Part shown: piece after piece, positions 34,118 to 45,606 of the stretch
How the letters are laid out: every line of letters starts with the position of its first letter
Numbering within the stretch: position 1 is the first letter of the stretch
Assembly (NCBI GenBank): GCA_025403435.1
Contig: CM046351.1
Coordinates: 23,281,276 to 23,345,275, forward strand
Reading direction: 5' to 3'
From: Artocarpus heterophyllus
Taxonomy: Eukaryota > Streptophyta > Magnoliopsida > Rosales > Moraceae
Length of the DNA stretch: 64,000 nucleotides
Position numbers and translations under genes: made by a program
Notes under the pieces: generated by a model
Databases searched by the model: none
The model's input: only the letters and a program-made list of their open reading frames with translations
What the model was told of the DNA's origin: nothing

Positions 34118-35904
34118 ATAAATCTAAGTGGCTATTGATATATTATGAGATTTCTATTTTCTATCCACTGCATTTTGATTTATATTTTCTATGGGTGAAC
34201 CATTTTGGGTAGGTAGATTATGAGATTAAATGGTTGTGATATTCTTGTTTGAAATTAAAATATAACTCAGTGGAGAGAGATTTGATCTCTAACATCAATC
34301 TATACTAGAAGAGGTGAGAAATATTTATGATATTTCCATATTAGAGAAATTAAAGTTTCACTCAACAAATCCTGAATCTCTATTGATGATCAGATTGAAA
34401 CTACATGATACATCCAGTTTTTCCTCTAAATAGGGCTATCCATCACCAAATAACAACCACAAATTTACCTATATCTATGTAATTGCTAATAGCATTAGTT
34501 GTTATTCTTGCAATGGTGCTTTGTTTTGTTTGGGTTGGAATTGTTAATAGCATCTTTTGATTAAACTAGCATTAGTTGGAATTGTTAATAGCATTGAAAT
34601 GGTTTCATACAAGGCTATTAGTGAAAAATATCTTATCTAAAGAGTTCCAAACTTCAAATTCCATTTTCAAGGCTGCAATAATTTGAGTATCAAACAACAT
34701 TAAGAAAGTCAAGGCACAGCAAACCAAACCACATCTAAGCATGTGTGTGATTAGTATGAATAAAAGCACAGGATAACTATGATGAACGCCACTTTTTTTA
34801 TAATCTTCTTGGTTCCTAGCCTTTGGCTGGGACTTGTGGTTGCATTTTTGCATGCATGGCAAAGCACACGTAAAGCACATATATTCAAAGCATTCCTTGT
34901 ACCTCTCACACACACGAAGCATATGGTGGTGTAAAAGAAGGAAAACAAAAGGACAGAATCTTCCATAACGTTGAAATAAAGTATATCATAACAGGATTAT
35001 GAAAAATTGGTCTTCATTGTCAAAGGACTCGTTTTATACCTTTGTCTAGTCACAATTTTACATACCTATTAACTAATTAAAAAGTCTGCTTAATAAAGTC
35101 ATTTGAATTGCCTTTCAACCTACATGACTAGACGGGTGGGGACCAAAATGTGTGGATATGTTGGTGAATTGGGTTGGTTTAGAAAGGATCTAACATCCAC
35201 TCATTTTGTGGATGGACTTTTTTGTCATTTTGCTCCGATTTCATGTTATTATTGAAGGGCAAGAAAATGACTGATGTGGAAGATTATATGCACCTCCTAC
35301 TATAATCATGATTGGGACATGCTTCATGTATCTTTCATGTTAATGTATTGACTAATAATAAACCACTTTTTTGTTACTAATTAACCATTGAATATATATT
35401 TAGCCCTAAAGAACAAATTTTAAAAGCAAATTTTAAACAAATTACAGCAGAATTAACACCAAAGAGCAATTACTTAAATCAGGCATGAATTATCTTGTAG
35501 TTAAGGCCAGTGTAGTGGCAAACAGCCCCATTCCATGCATATCAAAGGGCAATGTTCATCTTAATACATTATTACATTAACCTTAAAACAACATTAGGTA
35601 AACTAATACACTTCAACGGTTTTTCTTTGTTATGTTTCATACTTAGACTTTGTGAGCACGGAAAAGTCTATGATTCATATTCCCTTGTTGATTATTAGAG
35701 AAAGACCTAACTTAAAACCTTTGTCTACTCACAATTTTACATACCCATTAACTATTTGAAAAGTCTGCTTAATTAAGTCAATTGAATTTGTGGTATATAA
35801 TAAGAGAGAAAAATAATCACAAAAACAATAAAAAAAAAGAGCACGAACTGATGTAATCATTTAACATGCCAAAAAACCAACTAAGAAAAAACATGGGTGC
35901 TAGC

Positions 35905-36065
35905 TGAACACACTTAACTTTGAATTACTGCTACAAAGGAAAAAACCATCCACACTTAACTTTGAATTAATGCAAACTGATGTAATCATTTAACATGCCA
36001 CACTTAACTTTGAATTAATGCAAACATGGGTGCTAATAAAAAACAATCCACACTTAACTTTGTGG
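35905..36065 (+). repeat. local multi-copy duplication (CACACTTAACTTTGAATTA)
   Basis: The word CACACTTAACTTTG occurs four times. A second block (AACTGATGTAATCATTTAAC) occurs in and just before the array, interleaved with the first. This looks like replication slippage or template switching. Confidence 0.75.
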
Positions 36066-36659
36066 ATGGACTTCTCCTTTTTGCAAGCTTCATGTGCTAC
36101 CATGGCTTAACCTTAATCCAACAACTTGTCTCCAAAACAACAAAGCAACATGCTTTGATCCCACATAGCTACTACACATTGGTTACAAAACAATAAGGTC
36201 AAGGCCTATAATATTTTAAGCCTAACACGCTTTGATTGTTCTCACACAATGAGGCTCTGTGAAAACGTTGGTTCTTTAACTTTTCTTCTCTTTCCCCCCT
36301 TTTCAAGCAAGTTTCGGTTATTGCTTTCATTAAAATGCGGCTTTAACAATTCAGGTATCAATTTGATAGTCATGTGAAATGTTGTAGTGTGTAATGCTGA
36401 AGTAAATAGCATATTTACCAAGAATAAATTATTTATTTACTAAGGATAAATAAATTATTTACGTAGTAAATGTTATTTACTGTAAATGTGTTAAACTATG
36501 TTATTTACTTGCTTAAGTTTTAAAAAAATTTTAAGTCACTCTTTGTTACTAACTCACCATTGAATATATATCTAGCTTCTAAAAAATTCATTCTACAAAC
36601 AGACCCAAAACTAATGTGGTTTGGAAACTATACAGCTTACTGGATTATGTGCACAAAAA

Positions 36660-36815
36660 TAAGGCTGCTTGGATCGATATAGGTCGATGAAGGGTCTACA
36701 TACGGTCTACATATGTAGACTTATATCAACCCTATTCTCCATTTACAGCAATAACGGTCGATATAGGTTGATATATGTAGACCACATTCAAACCCCATAT
36801 CGACCCCACAACAGA
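36660..36815. repeat. foldback sequence built from GATATAGGTCGA and GTCTACATATGTAGAC
   Basis: GGTCTACATATGTAGAC and TATATCAACC on the left face GGTTGATATATGTAGACC on the right in inverted order. CGATATAGG words lie on both sides. It resembles one terminus of a small foldback transposon; the other end was not found. Confidence 0.45.
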
Positions 36816-36889
36816 TTTTACCAAGCCCATCAAGATGGTCGTTTTTCCATTTCTTAGCCAAAAAATTTGGAAACAAATTCATAGTTCGA

Positions 36890-37600
36890 TTGCCCTTCCA
36901 TTACAGTTCACAATTTCAAGAATTAAAAAAACACTATATTCATCTATTTAATGGGTTACCTCCATTTGGTCATTGCTCGTGTCTTGCTGCGTTAAACGGC
37001 GTGAAGGGAATGGCGGAACGGAGGTCAACGAATGCCGGCGCTGATGCTTGTGGCCTTTTGCTTTCGAGGTGACAATCGTCCAAGCAGACACAAGCGAGCT
37101 GGAAGAGGCGAAACGGAGAAAAGGAGAAACAAAGGGTGGCGAAGAAACGGCCTTGGATGGTGAGAAAGTTGGGAGAAGAAGAGAGAAAGAACTAGGGAGA
37201 CTTCGGAGCAGCGAGTGAGAATGGGAGAGCTGGGTTCTGCTTCGTCGGCGGAGGAAGAAAAAAAATCATGAGGGAGGGAAAGCAGGGGAATTTAGGGCAG
37301 CCTGGGCTATGGCAGGGGAAGGAAGCTTTTCCCTTTCTTTTGTTTTGCGTCTGGGAAAGGGAAAGGGAAGCCACGTGGAGGGCTGAGATGGATAAAATTA
37401 TGCCAAATAAGAAACAAATGAGTCATGTCATCTTTTTTTTTGTGCTAAAAAAAAATCAGGTCATTTCTCCAATTCAATTTATTGGTGGGGTGTTTAACCC
37501 AATTTTCCCATTTCTCGCAATGCCAGCTAGCGTCGGGAAGATAATGTGTCCAAAATTTAGAGCCCGAAAAATCATAGTTACCACTTAAATGAAAAATAAA
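36890..37600 (+). other. GC-richer module with GA-rich tract, no recognised gene
   Basis: GC-rich words (GGCGTGAAGGG, CGGCGCTGATGC) are followed by purine-rich AGAAGAGAGAAAG from 37080 on. Open frames of 60-106 residues exist on both strands without domains. It resembles the CT/GA-bounded module near 5.3 kb. Confidence 0.35.
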
Positions 37601-37674
37601 TAAATAAATGAAAAATTAAAAACAATACTGATGCCAAGTAGTGTAGGAAATAGGAAATCAAAAAAAAAAAAAAA

Positions 37675-38025
37675 GCTTATGATTTTACCAACATTTCCCC
37701 TCTTTACTTCGTCTTCTTTCTCCAGCCGTAGGTAAGTTCGATCTCTCCTCCCTCTTTTTCTTTTTCTTCATCAATGTTCTGGCCTTTTAACCTTTCTGAA
37801 AAAAATCTGAAAGATACATTTTATTTTTTTCTTCATTTTCATCTGCTAGTGTGTAACGAATTATGCATCTAGGTTTTTCTTCATTTTGTTCTCCAGCCCA
37901 TGAAAACTGTCGCTGCCGGCCACCGTTCTGTCGCCGTTCACTGACCACTGTATGGCCGTCGTTTACTTCCGCTTTCCGCCACCTGCCGCAGCCAGATGCC
38001 CCTTGCTACTGCTCCTCCAAGATGT
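37675..38025 (+). other. possible leader exon with splice donor, unidentified
   Basis: TTCTCCAGCCGTAGGTAAGT near 37720 resembles a plant first exon ending in a consensus GTAAGT donor, followed by a T-rich intron-like stretch. A later GC-rich piece (37895-38015, CGCTGCCGGCCACCG) could be a second exon fragment. I cannot connect it to a protein. Confidence 0.2.
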
Positions 38026-39160
38026 TACTAAATATTTCTTAAAAACTTTTTATGTTTTAAATCAATGTGACACTTGTTTAGTTAAGAACGTGACAGTGAG
38101 TAGGTTGTGACTGTATACCGGAGGGAATTTCACGGTGTTTTCATTCACTTTAAATTTTCTAGCTTTTCTTTTTTATCAGTCTTGATTCCATGATTATCTT
38201 TTAAAATCTTTGCGGGAATTTTTGTGTAGTCTTGATTCCATGATTCCATGATTTTTGTGTTTTTTTTTTTTTAACACACTGCAATACTACACCAGATGTT
38301 TTAAGTGGATGATTGAGACACTTAATAAATTGTGTTTAATACTTCTCTCATTAACTTATCTACTATAATTGATGGTCACATCGCAAATCTCACCTGAATA
38401 TATATATATAACCTAAGAAACTTTTGTCTTTTTGCATTGTGATTCTATATGCTGGCTATTGAAATGCATACATACATATTGTATATATATATAATATATA
38501 GTGTAGTATTGTATTGTGTTTAAAAAAAAATAAAACACACACACACACACAGAGTCAATTGGTCTTGCGTTCAAGCAATCAATTTTAAAACAAATAAAAA
38601 AAAAAAGAATTTGCCTATGAAAGAAGAAAGAAATTGCATTTTTTTGGCTAACTATTATCTTCTTTTATTATCGATTAAAATTTATATTAAAAAATAATTC
38701 AAAGCACACATTTAACTTGTACCATAGTGTAGTAATTTTATATAAATTAACCAATGGCAACTATTGTAGGCTTTTGTGAGAATAATGGTAATAATTGTGG
38801 TAGCTGAGTCATACATCATGCGGTTTGTTGCTTTGAAACTGTTTTTCTCGAGATAAGGTTGTTTAACAATTACATACTGTAGAAATGCCCATGACATAGA
38901 GGTTTCATAATAAGCTTGAGAAAACACAATCAAAGCTTATCAAACCCATATCATGAAAATCTACTGTTTATGATTCTCAATTAGACCAACAGAAAAACTA
39001 AAGCAACGAAATAAACCACGCGATGTTTGACTCAACCAATTTAAAAGGAGGTTAAAGCAAAACAGCATATTTAGACAATTAATAAAAAGTCACATATGAT
39101 TTTAAAATGGATAATAAATAACATGAGACAAAATTCAATACATTTCATAAGAAATTGCGA
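38026..39160. other. AT-rich intergenic DNA with microsatellites
   Basis: Contains AT runs near 38400 and 38485 and an (AC)n run at 38534-38552. No gene is seen. Confidence 0.5.
38534..38552. repeat. (AC)n microsatellite
   Basis: About nine AC units. Confidence 0.9.
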
Positions 39161-39219
39161 GTAAAAACTCAAAAATACCCTTACTTCTTTTTCCCCTCCA
39201 TCGCTCATCCTGCTTTCTC

Positions 39220-39769
39220 ACTATCATCGACAGTGACCAGTAAATCCTATATTTACATATTGATATTATATTTCTAAATAATGAAAAATTTATTGGTGAT
39301 GCCAACTGTTACCACCAACGGTTAGAAAATATTTTATTAATTTATAAATACAAAAATTCACCGAATACATGCTCGAGAAATATCGTATTGACATATAAAT
39401 AACGTCTTTTCATGTAAATATATAAATTTATCAATGGCTTCATCAGACATCACCAGCATTGACAATGACACAGGCAATTGTGAAATAATATATTTACCTG
39501 TAATACTGTATTTCTATATAAAGATAAAAATTTACTGGCGACTTTGTTGGGCCACCAATGGCCAAGAAATACAATTTTTTTTGTAAATACTTTATTTACA
39601 TGTAAGTATAAAAATTTACCAGCAACTTTGTTAGACCACTAGTAGCCGAAAAATTATTTGCCTGTAAATGATGTATTTATATGTAAATATCAAAATTTAC
39701 TAATAGCTTTGCCACACATGACTAGCATTGACGACTACGCCAGCGGAAAATATAATTATACATATAAAT
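39220..39769 (+). repeat. degenerate tandem array of about 100-bp units
   Basis: About five diverged units share the order ATTTACATGTAAATAT, AAAATTTAC, a GCGACTTTGTTGG-like word, CCACCAATGGCC-like word, and GAAATA. The array is cut at 39774 by a retrotransposon and resumes at 47069 with AAATTCATTGCAAACTCGTTGG and ATGACTAGGAAATA. That shows the whole block 39775-47063 is an insertion. Confidence 0.7.
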
Positions 39770-39774
39770 ATTAT

Positions 39775-41150
39775 TGATAAGCTAGTTTTATACTAATAAG
39801 TTAGATATTCTTAATTCATATTTTGTTAGTTTTTGGGTCTTTTACTTGCTTATTATTTGTTTTTAGATTAGTTTAATTGGACTTTATTTTTACTTTAATT
39901 TCCCTTTTTATTCAATTTTTTATTATTATTACTGGTGTGGGCAAATACGGCGAATTGGATGGTAATTGGAATTAAGCACATTTAAAAATGTAAAAAGAAA
40001 CTCGCAGGCTGGAGCTTGCACGGCAGTTGCGATCTAGACCGTTGGATCATAGTTTCACCGCCCTATTCTCTCGCCTAGCCCAGCTCCATTCGCGTCACGC
40101 CACGTGGCCTTTTGCGTCAGTGTTTTAAGAAGCTGACTATCCCGTTTTGCTCGCATGTGGAATTCAAATAGGGTCAAATACAAGGAGGCAGCTACCCATA
40201 TAAAGAGGACGACGGCTTGCTTTTTTGAGAGCTGAGGAAAAAAAAAAAAGGAAAAAATATTTTTAGGTTTTAGGTTTCAAGTTTTTATTATTGGAGAAGA
40301 TATGTTTAGAGGCTACAATTAAAAGAAAGAGAAGATATAGAAGAACCCTGAAGATTTGTGACATCTTCAATTTGGTTTTGTTGTCTAGTTTTCTATCTTT
40401 TTATTTTTGTTCTTCAATTATGCCATAACCAATATTTTCTATTCATTTATTTTTAATTATGTTTTTATTTTTCTTGTTAGGGATATGAATTTACGAATTC
40501 TATTTTAATTTAATTTTTATTTATTTTTGCTTTCAAATATTTATTCTCTAAGAGTTTATATCTTTATTTGAGTGTTTATTACTGTTCTTAATGCTTCTAA
40601 TTGCCTAATCATCAATTAATTGATTAGGAGGCCTATAATGAAACCAGAAGGAGGTTTATAGGAATATCTTCTTATGGTATACATCGTAGGTTACATGGGG
40701 CATAGGAATATAGCAACCTGACTAACGTGGGCTTTTTAAGAACCATGGACCTTAATAAATTCTAATGTATTTAAATTCACATAGGAATATAGTGGGTTAA
40801 CATATTAAGGTATTTTTGGTGTAACTCGAAAGAGAGCATTGAATAAGTTTGGGTTACTTGTCCTTTAAATATTGTAATAGACGATGTTAGTAAGAATGAT
40901 GAATTGAATTAGATTAGTTTTAGTGAAACTAAATTTCCTAGTTTTTATTTATTTGTGTCATTTCTATTTATTAATTATTTATATTTTGTTTCGTTATTTC
41001 TCTATTTTATTTTTTATCATTCAAATAATTTTAGAGTTAACCAATTCAGTACTTAACTAGCTTAATGCGATCCTCGTAGGAACGATACTCTTATACTCAT
41101 TACTTTATTACTTGTTTACGATTCTGTACATTTGTGAATTTTTTGTAACT
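39775..41150 (+). repeat. LTR1 of the Tat-like element
   Basis: It begins TGATAAGCTAG and ends just before AGTTTTTGGCGCC. It aligns with LTR2 along its length: the GTTGGATC block, the CCACGTGGC block, the TATA region and the GGTATACATC block occur in the same order. TATAAAG at 40199 is a promoter candidate. Confidence 0.88.
40199..40205 (+). promoter_or_regulatory. TATA box of LTR1
   Basis: TATAAAG followed by AGGACGACGGC, at the position matching TATATAAAG in LTR2. Confidence 0.6.
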
Positions 41151-41151
41151 A

Positions 41152-41171
41152 GTTTTTGGCGCCATTGCCCA
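41152..41171 (+). other. primer-binding site of the Tat-like element
   Basis: GTTTTTGGCGCCATTGCCC follows the LTR1 end directly. The TTTGGCGCC core is the standard arginine-tRNA-type primer site of Tat/Ogre elements. Confidence 0.8.
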
Positions 41172-41319
41172 AGATTGTTGTTTAATTTAGTTAATATTGA
41201 TACTAATTAGCTCTAGGATTACTTTCAACATTTTTTATGTTTTGTTTTATTTTATTTTTATTTGTTCTAATTTTTTGTTTATTTGAGTCATTTGTTTTGC
41301 AAGGTACTTCAAGATGTTT

Positions 41320-41830
41320 CATCGGAATATCCTTACGACTTTTGTCTAACAACACATGGAATCTTTTTATGCCGCTTAGGAGAGATTCAATGATATGGTT
41401 GAAAATTATTCCTACTATAATCTTTCGCTTCAATCTCTTACTTTCTTTTTCTACAATGGATTGGATAAGAAAACAAGAAGTTGGGTGGACAAAGGAGCTT
41501 TGGCAACGGATGGTCCTTTGTTAATTATAAGCCATGAGAGTGCAACGTCTTTATTGAATGATATGGCAGAATTAGTCCACCACTGGTATTGGGATCCTTT
41601 ACTATAGTGTTGGAGTCACCAATACCCTCCACACATCCATCAGCCTAATTTTATAAACCAACTATTCGAGCATCCAGAAGAAAGGAAATCAAGACTTGAA
41701 GAAGCATTGGCTCAATTGGAGAATACTTTCAACAAATTTGTGGAGACGACTACGACATCACAAGATCAACTGACTTCAGGCGATTTCTTACTATACAAAT
41801 AGAGCATCTTATGAGATGAAATTTAGAGAG
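41320..41830 (+). pseudogene. gag remnant of the Tat-like element
   Basis: Frames 41237-41524 and 41395-41607 overlap and together cover one gag region. The recognisable part reads YNLSLQSLTFFFYNGLDKK, then SWVDKGALATDG and SATSLLNDMAE, the familiar fold of plant retrotransposon gag proteins. A stop follows at about 41605. A weaker coiled-coil-like stretch (EERKSRLEEALAQLENTF) appears in a frame near 41675-41740. It no longer encodes a full capsid protein. Confidence 0.7.
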
Positions 41831-42085
41831 CCGCTTAGAGAATGAAGTGGAATTTCTAAATTTTCACGGTGACAATCAAATGACAAACAATAAGGTATGG
41901 TTTGATGTCAATAACTCAAACAACCAAGATTGGGAGAGTAATTCGAATTATGACAAAGTTTCATGGAAATTTGAGCCATACAAGAGATCAAGCTTGATGA
42001 AATTTTGAAAGCCTTTGATGTTTTTTGAGCTCAATATCTGGATGCTTTTATTATTGAAAATTATTTACTGCTTCTAAGTGACGAG

Positions 42086-42559
42086 ATGTCTATCCAAAGT
42101 CATGAATTCCCTAAGGATCAAATCACATGCATGGGTTTCGAAAATCAAGTAGAGAGTAAAGAGAAATTGGAAGGCTTAGTATTAGAGGAGTTCATACATG
42201 AAGCTGAGCCACAAGATTCATTGGAGAATGAAGAAGCACGTGTGACCATCGATTTGAGCTCATTAATGGTACCAACATATACATCACCAATGGATCCTTG
42301 CTTCTCATCAATGCCACCTTCACCATCTTACGTCCTTTGTGAGTTAAAGCCAAATATGGAGTTCTCTCAAGCTCATCATTTAAAGCCACGTGTTGTTAGT
42401 GCAATGTGCTATAATCAATCAAATTTTACCAAATTTGAGGGCATTTATAATCAAGGCCTATATGTAGTGTTGTTTGACACTTACTATAGGCAAAAGCCAC
42501 TCTTTGATGAGCGCTCCTCTAAAAGTCAAGTTGATGACTATGAATTAAGCGCTTCTTAG
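42086..42559 (+). CDS. orphan open frame inside the Tat-like element (157 aa), function unknown
   Basis: It starts MSIQSHEFPKDQITCMGFENQ. The first 80 residues are acidic and hydrophilic, and the middle is Ser/Pro/Met-rich with MPPSPSYVLCELKP. The end reads YYRQKPLFDERSSKSQ and stops just before GGCAACTCAAGC. No zinc knuckle, protease or polymerase motif is visible. It lies between the gag remnant and the polypurine tract, where Tat elements sometimes carry extra frames. It may be a decayed gag C-terminal part. Expression is uncertain. Confidence 0.4.
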   Translation: MSIQSHEFPKDQITCMGFENQVESKEKLEGLVLEEFIHEAEPQDSLENEEARVTIDLSSLMVPTYTSPMDPCFSSMPPSPSYVLCELKPNMEFSQAHHLKPRVVSAMCYNQSNFTKFEGIYNQGLYVVLFDTYYRQKPLFDERSSKSQVDDYELSAS

Positions 42560-44217
42560 GAGGCAACTCAAGCATTTTAAACTTTATTTTTAGTTTGTTT
42601 TTGTTTTGTGTTTTATTTTAGTTATTTTAATCATTGTATTTTGTTTTCTTTTTGGTTCTTCTTTAGGTATTTTAGCAAGTTTGGGGATTGACGTATACAA
42701 TTTTCACATCTTTTTTTGGAAGATGAGCCACGGTGCCTAACACAAAAGAAAATGTTGCCTACACCGTCAGTTATTTAGGGAAGTCTATTTCACCCTTACT
42801 GTTCTTTATTTTTCTTAACATGGAGAACAATGCTAAATTTAAGTTTGGGGTTGGAAGCTTAGTTTTGTTTTGTTTTTCTTAAAATTGTTTTTGTTAGAAT
42901 TTTTTAGGATTATTTTTTTCTTGTTTTGTTTTTCTTAGATTTTTTTAGGATTTCTTTTTCTTTCTTTTTTTAGTATTTTAAAAAATTAAAAATAAAAATT
43001 GTTCTTATTTTGTTTTTTTTTTTGTGATGTTTTGGTTTGATGATCAAAAAAGCCTAGGATAAGAATTTGATTGAAATTAAATATGGTTGTTGGAGAAGTG
43101 CTAAACATTGTTATACTTTGTGTGCTTAATGATTGAGTTGGTTTTATTTCATTTGTTGATTCTTTAAACACTTAATGCATGTAGTATTGATTAATTGATT
43201 GTTTGTTTATTTAGAGAAGGTTTATGCACATTAATTGTGCTTAACAAGGTTTATGTACATTAATTGTGCTTAACAAGATCTCACCAAACCCTAGAATCTA
43301 TTTGATTATCACTGGAGGTGAAATCCTAGACAATATATCACTAAGGACACGATTAAGGCCATTTTTGGACTATTTGAGCTTATCAAGCATAGCCTTTTCA
43401 TCATTACATCCCTTGTTCACCCTTAGAGCCTTAAAAAAAGGGCCTTTTTCTTTCTTTAACCCACACCATTCTCACCAAATGAACCGAAAAAAATAATAAA
43501 AATAAAAAAATACTTACCTTTTCAAGAGAATCCATGAATATTTCAATAAAAGAGAGAAAATTATGGAGCTACTAGAAAAGAAAATTCATAAATGAAAAAA
43601 AGTCATTCATTGATCTATCCAAAAAATGACAAAAAAAAAAAGATTTAAAAAAAAAGAAGAAAAGAAGAGGAAAAAAGGGAGAGAAGAAGCTTTCAATCAT
43701 TTCTAGTAGTATTCTTAGGTTTTAAATGTCCATCTCTCAATGATTTTCACATGTTTTATTGGAATTCTCTTATTTTTCTTTGCATTCGTGTGCTTTCTTT
43801 CTTAGCCATCACCCTAGCCAAACATTACAACCTTTAATAAAGTCCTTTTGATTTTTAGTGATGTGTTGGTCTACATTAGTAGAAAATTAGTTTGAAAAGT
43901 AGACTCATGGGGTTTGAAACATCATGATAAATTTAAGATTCTTTAAAGAACATTAGTGTGTATAAACTCATTTGAATTTGCTTGCATTTGATTGAAAAAT
44001 ATTATTCATACACACACATAGAATCAAAAGTGGGATTGGATCAATTTATGAGTTAAAATTCTAAACTTATATAATGTTTATATTTTTCTTTGAGCCATAT
44101 AACTAGTGCAATCTTTGAGAAACATTTTGTGAAGTCAACTGGATCATCACTCGTTTTTAGAAATTTTCTTTAGTTTTTCTTTTCGTTCTTTGTTTTACTC
44201 AAGGACGAACAAATGTT
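42560..44217 (+). other. non-coding internal region of the Tat-like element
   Basis: T-rich sequence with repeated TTTTGTTTTTCTTA words. A 31-base direct duplication lies near 43220-43277 (TGCACATTAATTGTGCTTAA, second copy TGTACATT). No coding domain is seen. Confidence 0.55.
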
Positions 44218-44230
44218 AAGTTTGGGGGTA
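44218..44230 (+). other. polypurine tract of the Tat-like element
   Basis: AAGTTTGGGGGTA two bases before LTR2, preceded by CAAATGTT, the standard context in Tat/Ogre elements. Confidence 0.8.
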
Positions 44231-44232
44231 TT

Positions 44233-45606
44233 TGATAAGTTAGTTTTATGCTAGTAAATTAGATATTTTTAACTTCATGTTTTGTTAGTTTTAGGCCTTT
44301 TAATTGCTTGTTATTTGTTTTTAGGTTAGTTTAATTATATTTTATTTTTACTTTAATTTCCTTTTTTAATCAATTATTTTCTCTTATTGTGTTGGCAAAT
44401 ATGGCAAATTGGTTGTTAATTGGAATTAATTTAAAAATGTAAAAAGAAATAAAAACTCACTTCTCCCACTTGCAGGCTAAAGATCTCATGCCACTTGCAA
44501 TCTAGACCGTTGGATCGGTGTTATAGCGCTCTAAATCGCGCTCCAGCCTAGCTCCATTTGCGTCGCGCCACGTGGCATGTGGCGTCGGTGTTTTAAGAAG
44601 CTGATCATTCCCCTTCACGAGCATGTGGAATTCAAATAGAATTAAATGCAAGGTGCTGCTGCCTATATAAAGAGGAGGCCGGCTTGCTTTTTTTGATGAA
44701 CGGCCCGAAGGCTGCTTTGCAGCCGAGCCGAGAAAAGGAAAAATAAAAAAAGGAAAAAAATATTTTTAGGTTTTAGGTTTTAGGTCTTTATTATTAGAGA
44801 AAGTATGTTTACGAGCTACAATTAGAAGAAGGAAAAAATATAGAAGAACCCTAGATGCCTACGGCGCCTCCAATTTAGTTTTAATTTCTAGTTTATAATC
44901 TTTTATTTTTGTTCTTCAGTTATACCAAAATCAATATTTTCTATTTATTTATTTTTAATTATATTTTAATTTTCTTTTGTTAGGCATATGAATTTACCAA
45001 TCCTAGTTTAATTTAATTTTTATTTATTTTGGCTTTTAAAGATTTACTCTTTAAGAGTTTATTACTTTATGTTGAGTGTTTATTACTGTTCTTAATGCTT
45101 TTAATTGCTTGATCACCAATTAACTGATTAAGAGATATATAATGAAACCACAAGGAGATTTATAAGAATAGCTTCTTATGGTATACATCATAGGTTACAT
45201 AGGGCATAGGAATATAGCAAGCTAACTTGCATGGGCATTTAGGGAACCATAGATGTTAATAAATTCTAATATATTTAAATTCATGTAAGAATATAGTGGG
45301 TTAATATATTAGGGTATTTTTGGCGTAATTTAGAAGGGAGCATTGAATAGGTTAGGGTTATTCATCCTTCAAATATTGCAATAGGCAATGTTGGTAAGAA
45401 TAATGAATTGAATTAGATTAGTTTTGGTGAAATTGGATGCCCTAGTGTTTATTTATTTGTGTCATTTTTATTTTTGTATTTATTTATTATTTATATTTTG
45501 TTTCATTATTTCTCTATTTTGTTTTTGATCTTTCAAATAATTTTAGAATTATCCAATTTTGGTAATCAGCTAAATTGATGTAATTCGCGTGGGAATGATA
45601 CTTTTA
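44233..45606 (+). repeat. LTR2 of the Tat-like element, 3' end truncated
   Basis: It starts TGATAAGTTAG and follows LTR1, with TATATAAAG at 44664. The match stops after GGGAATGATACTTTTA, where LTR1 has about 50 more bases, and the inverted LTR3 begins there. Confidence 0.85.
44664..44672 (+). promoter_or_regulatory. TATA box of LTR2
   Basis: TATATAAAG in CTGCCTATATAAAGAGGAGG, matching the LTR1 box. Confidence 0.6.

Larger units (their letters stand above)
32331..36610. other. AT-rich intergenic DNA, no recognisable gene
   Basis: The stretch contains short open frames without domains, a (TTTTC)n tract and direct duplications listed separately. One block of about 60 bases, TCACAATTTTACATACC...AAAGTCTGCTTAA, occurs twice (about 35048-35095 and 35728-35775). 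Nothing supports a gene. Confidence 0.5.

Noticed and set aside
39220..39769. CRISPR-like array
   Set aside because: Units are diverged, about 100 bases long and lack identical repeats with unique spacers; the DNA is plant nuclear.
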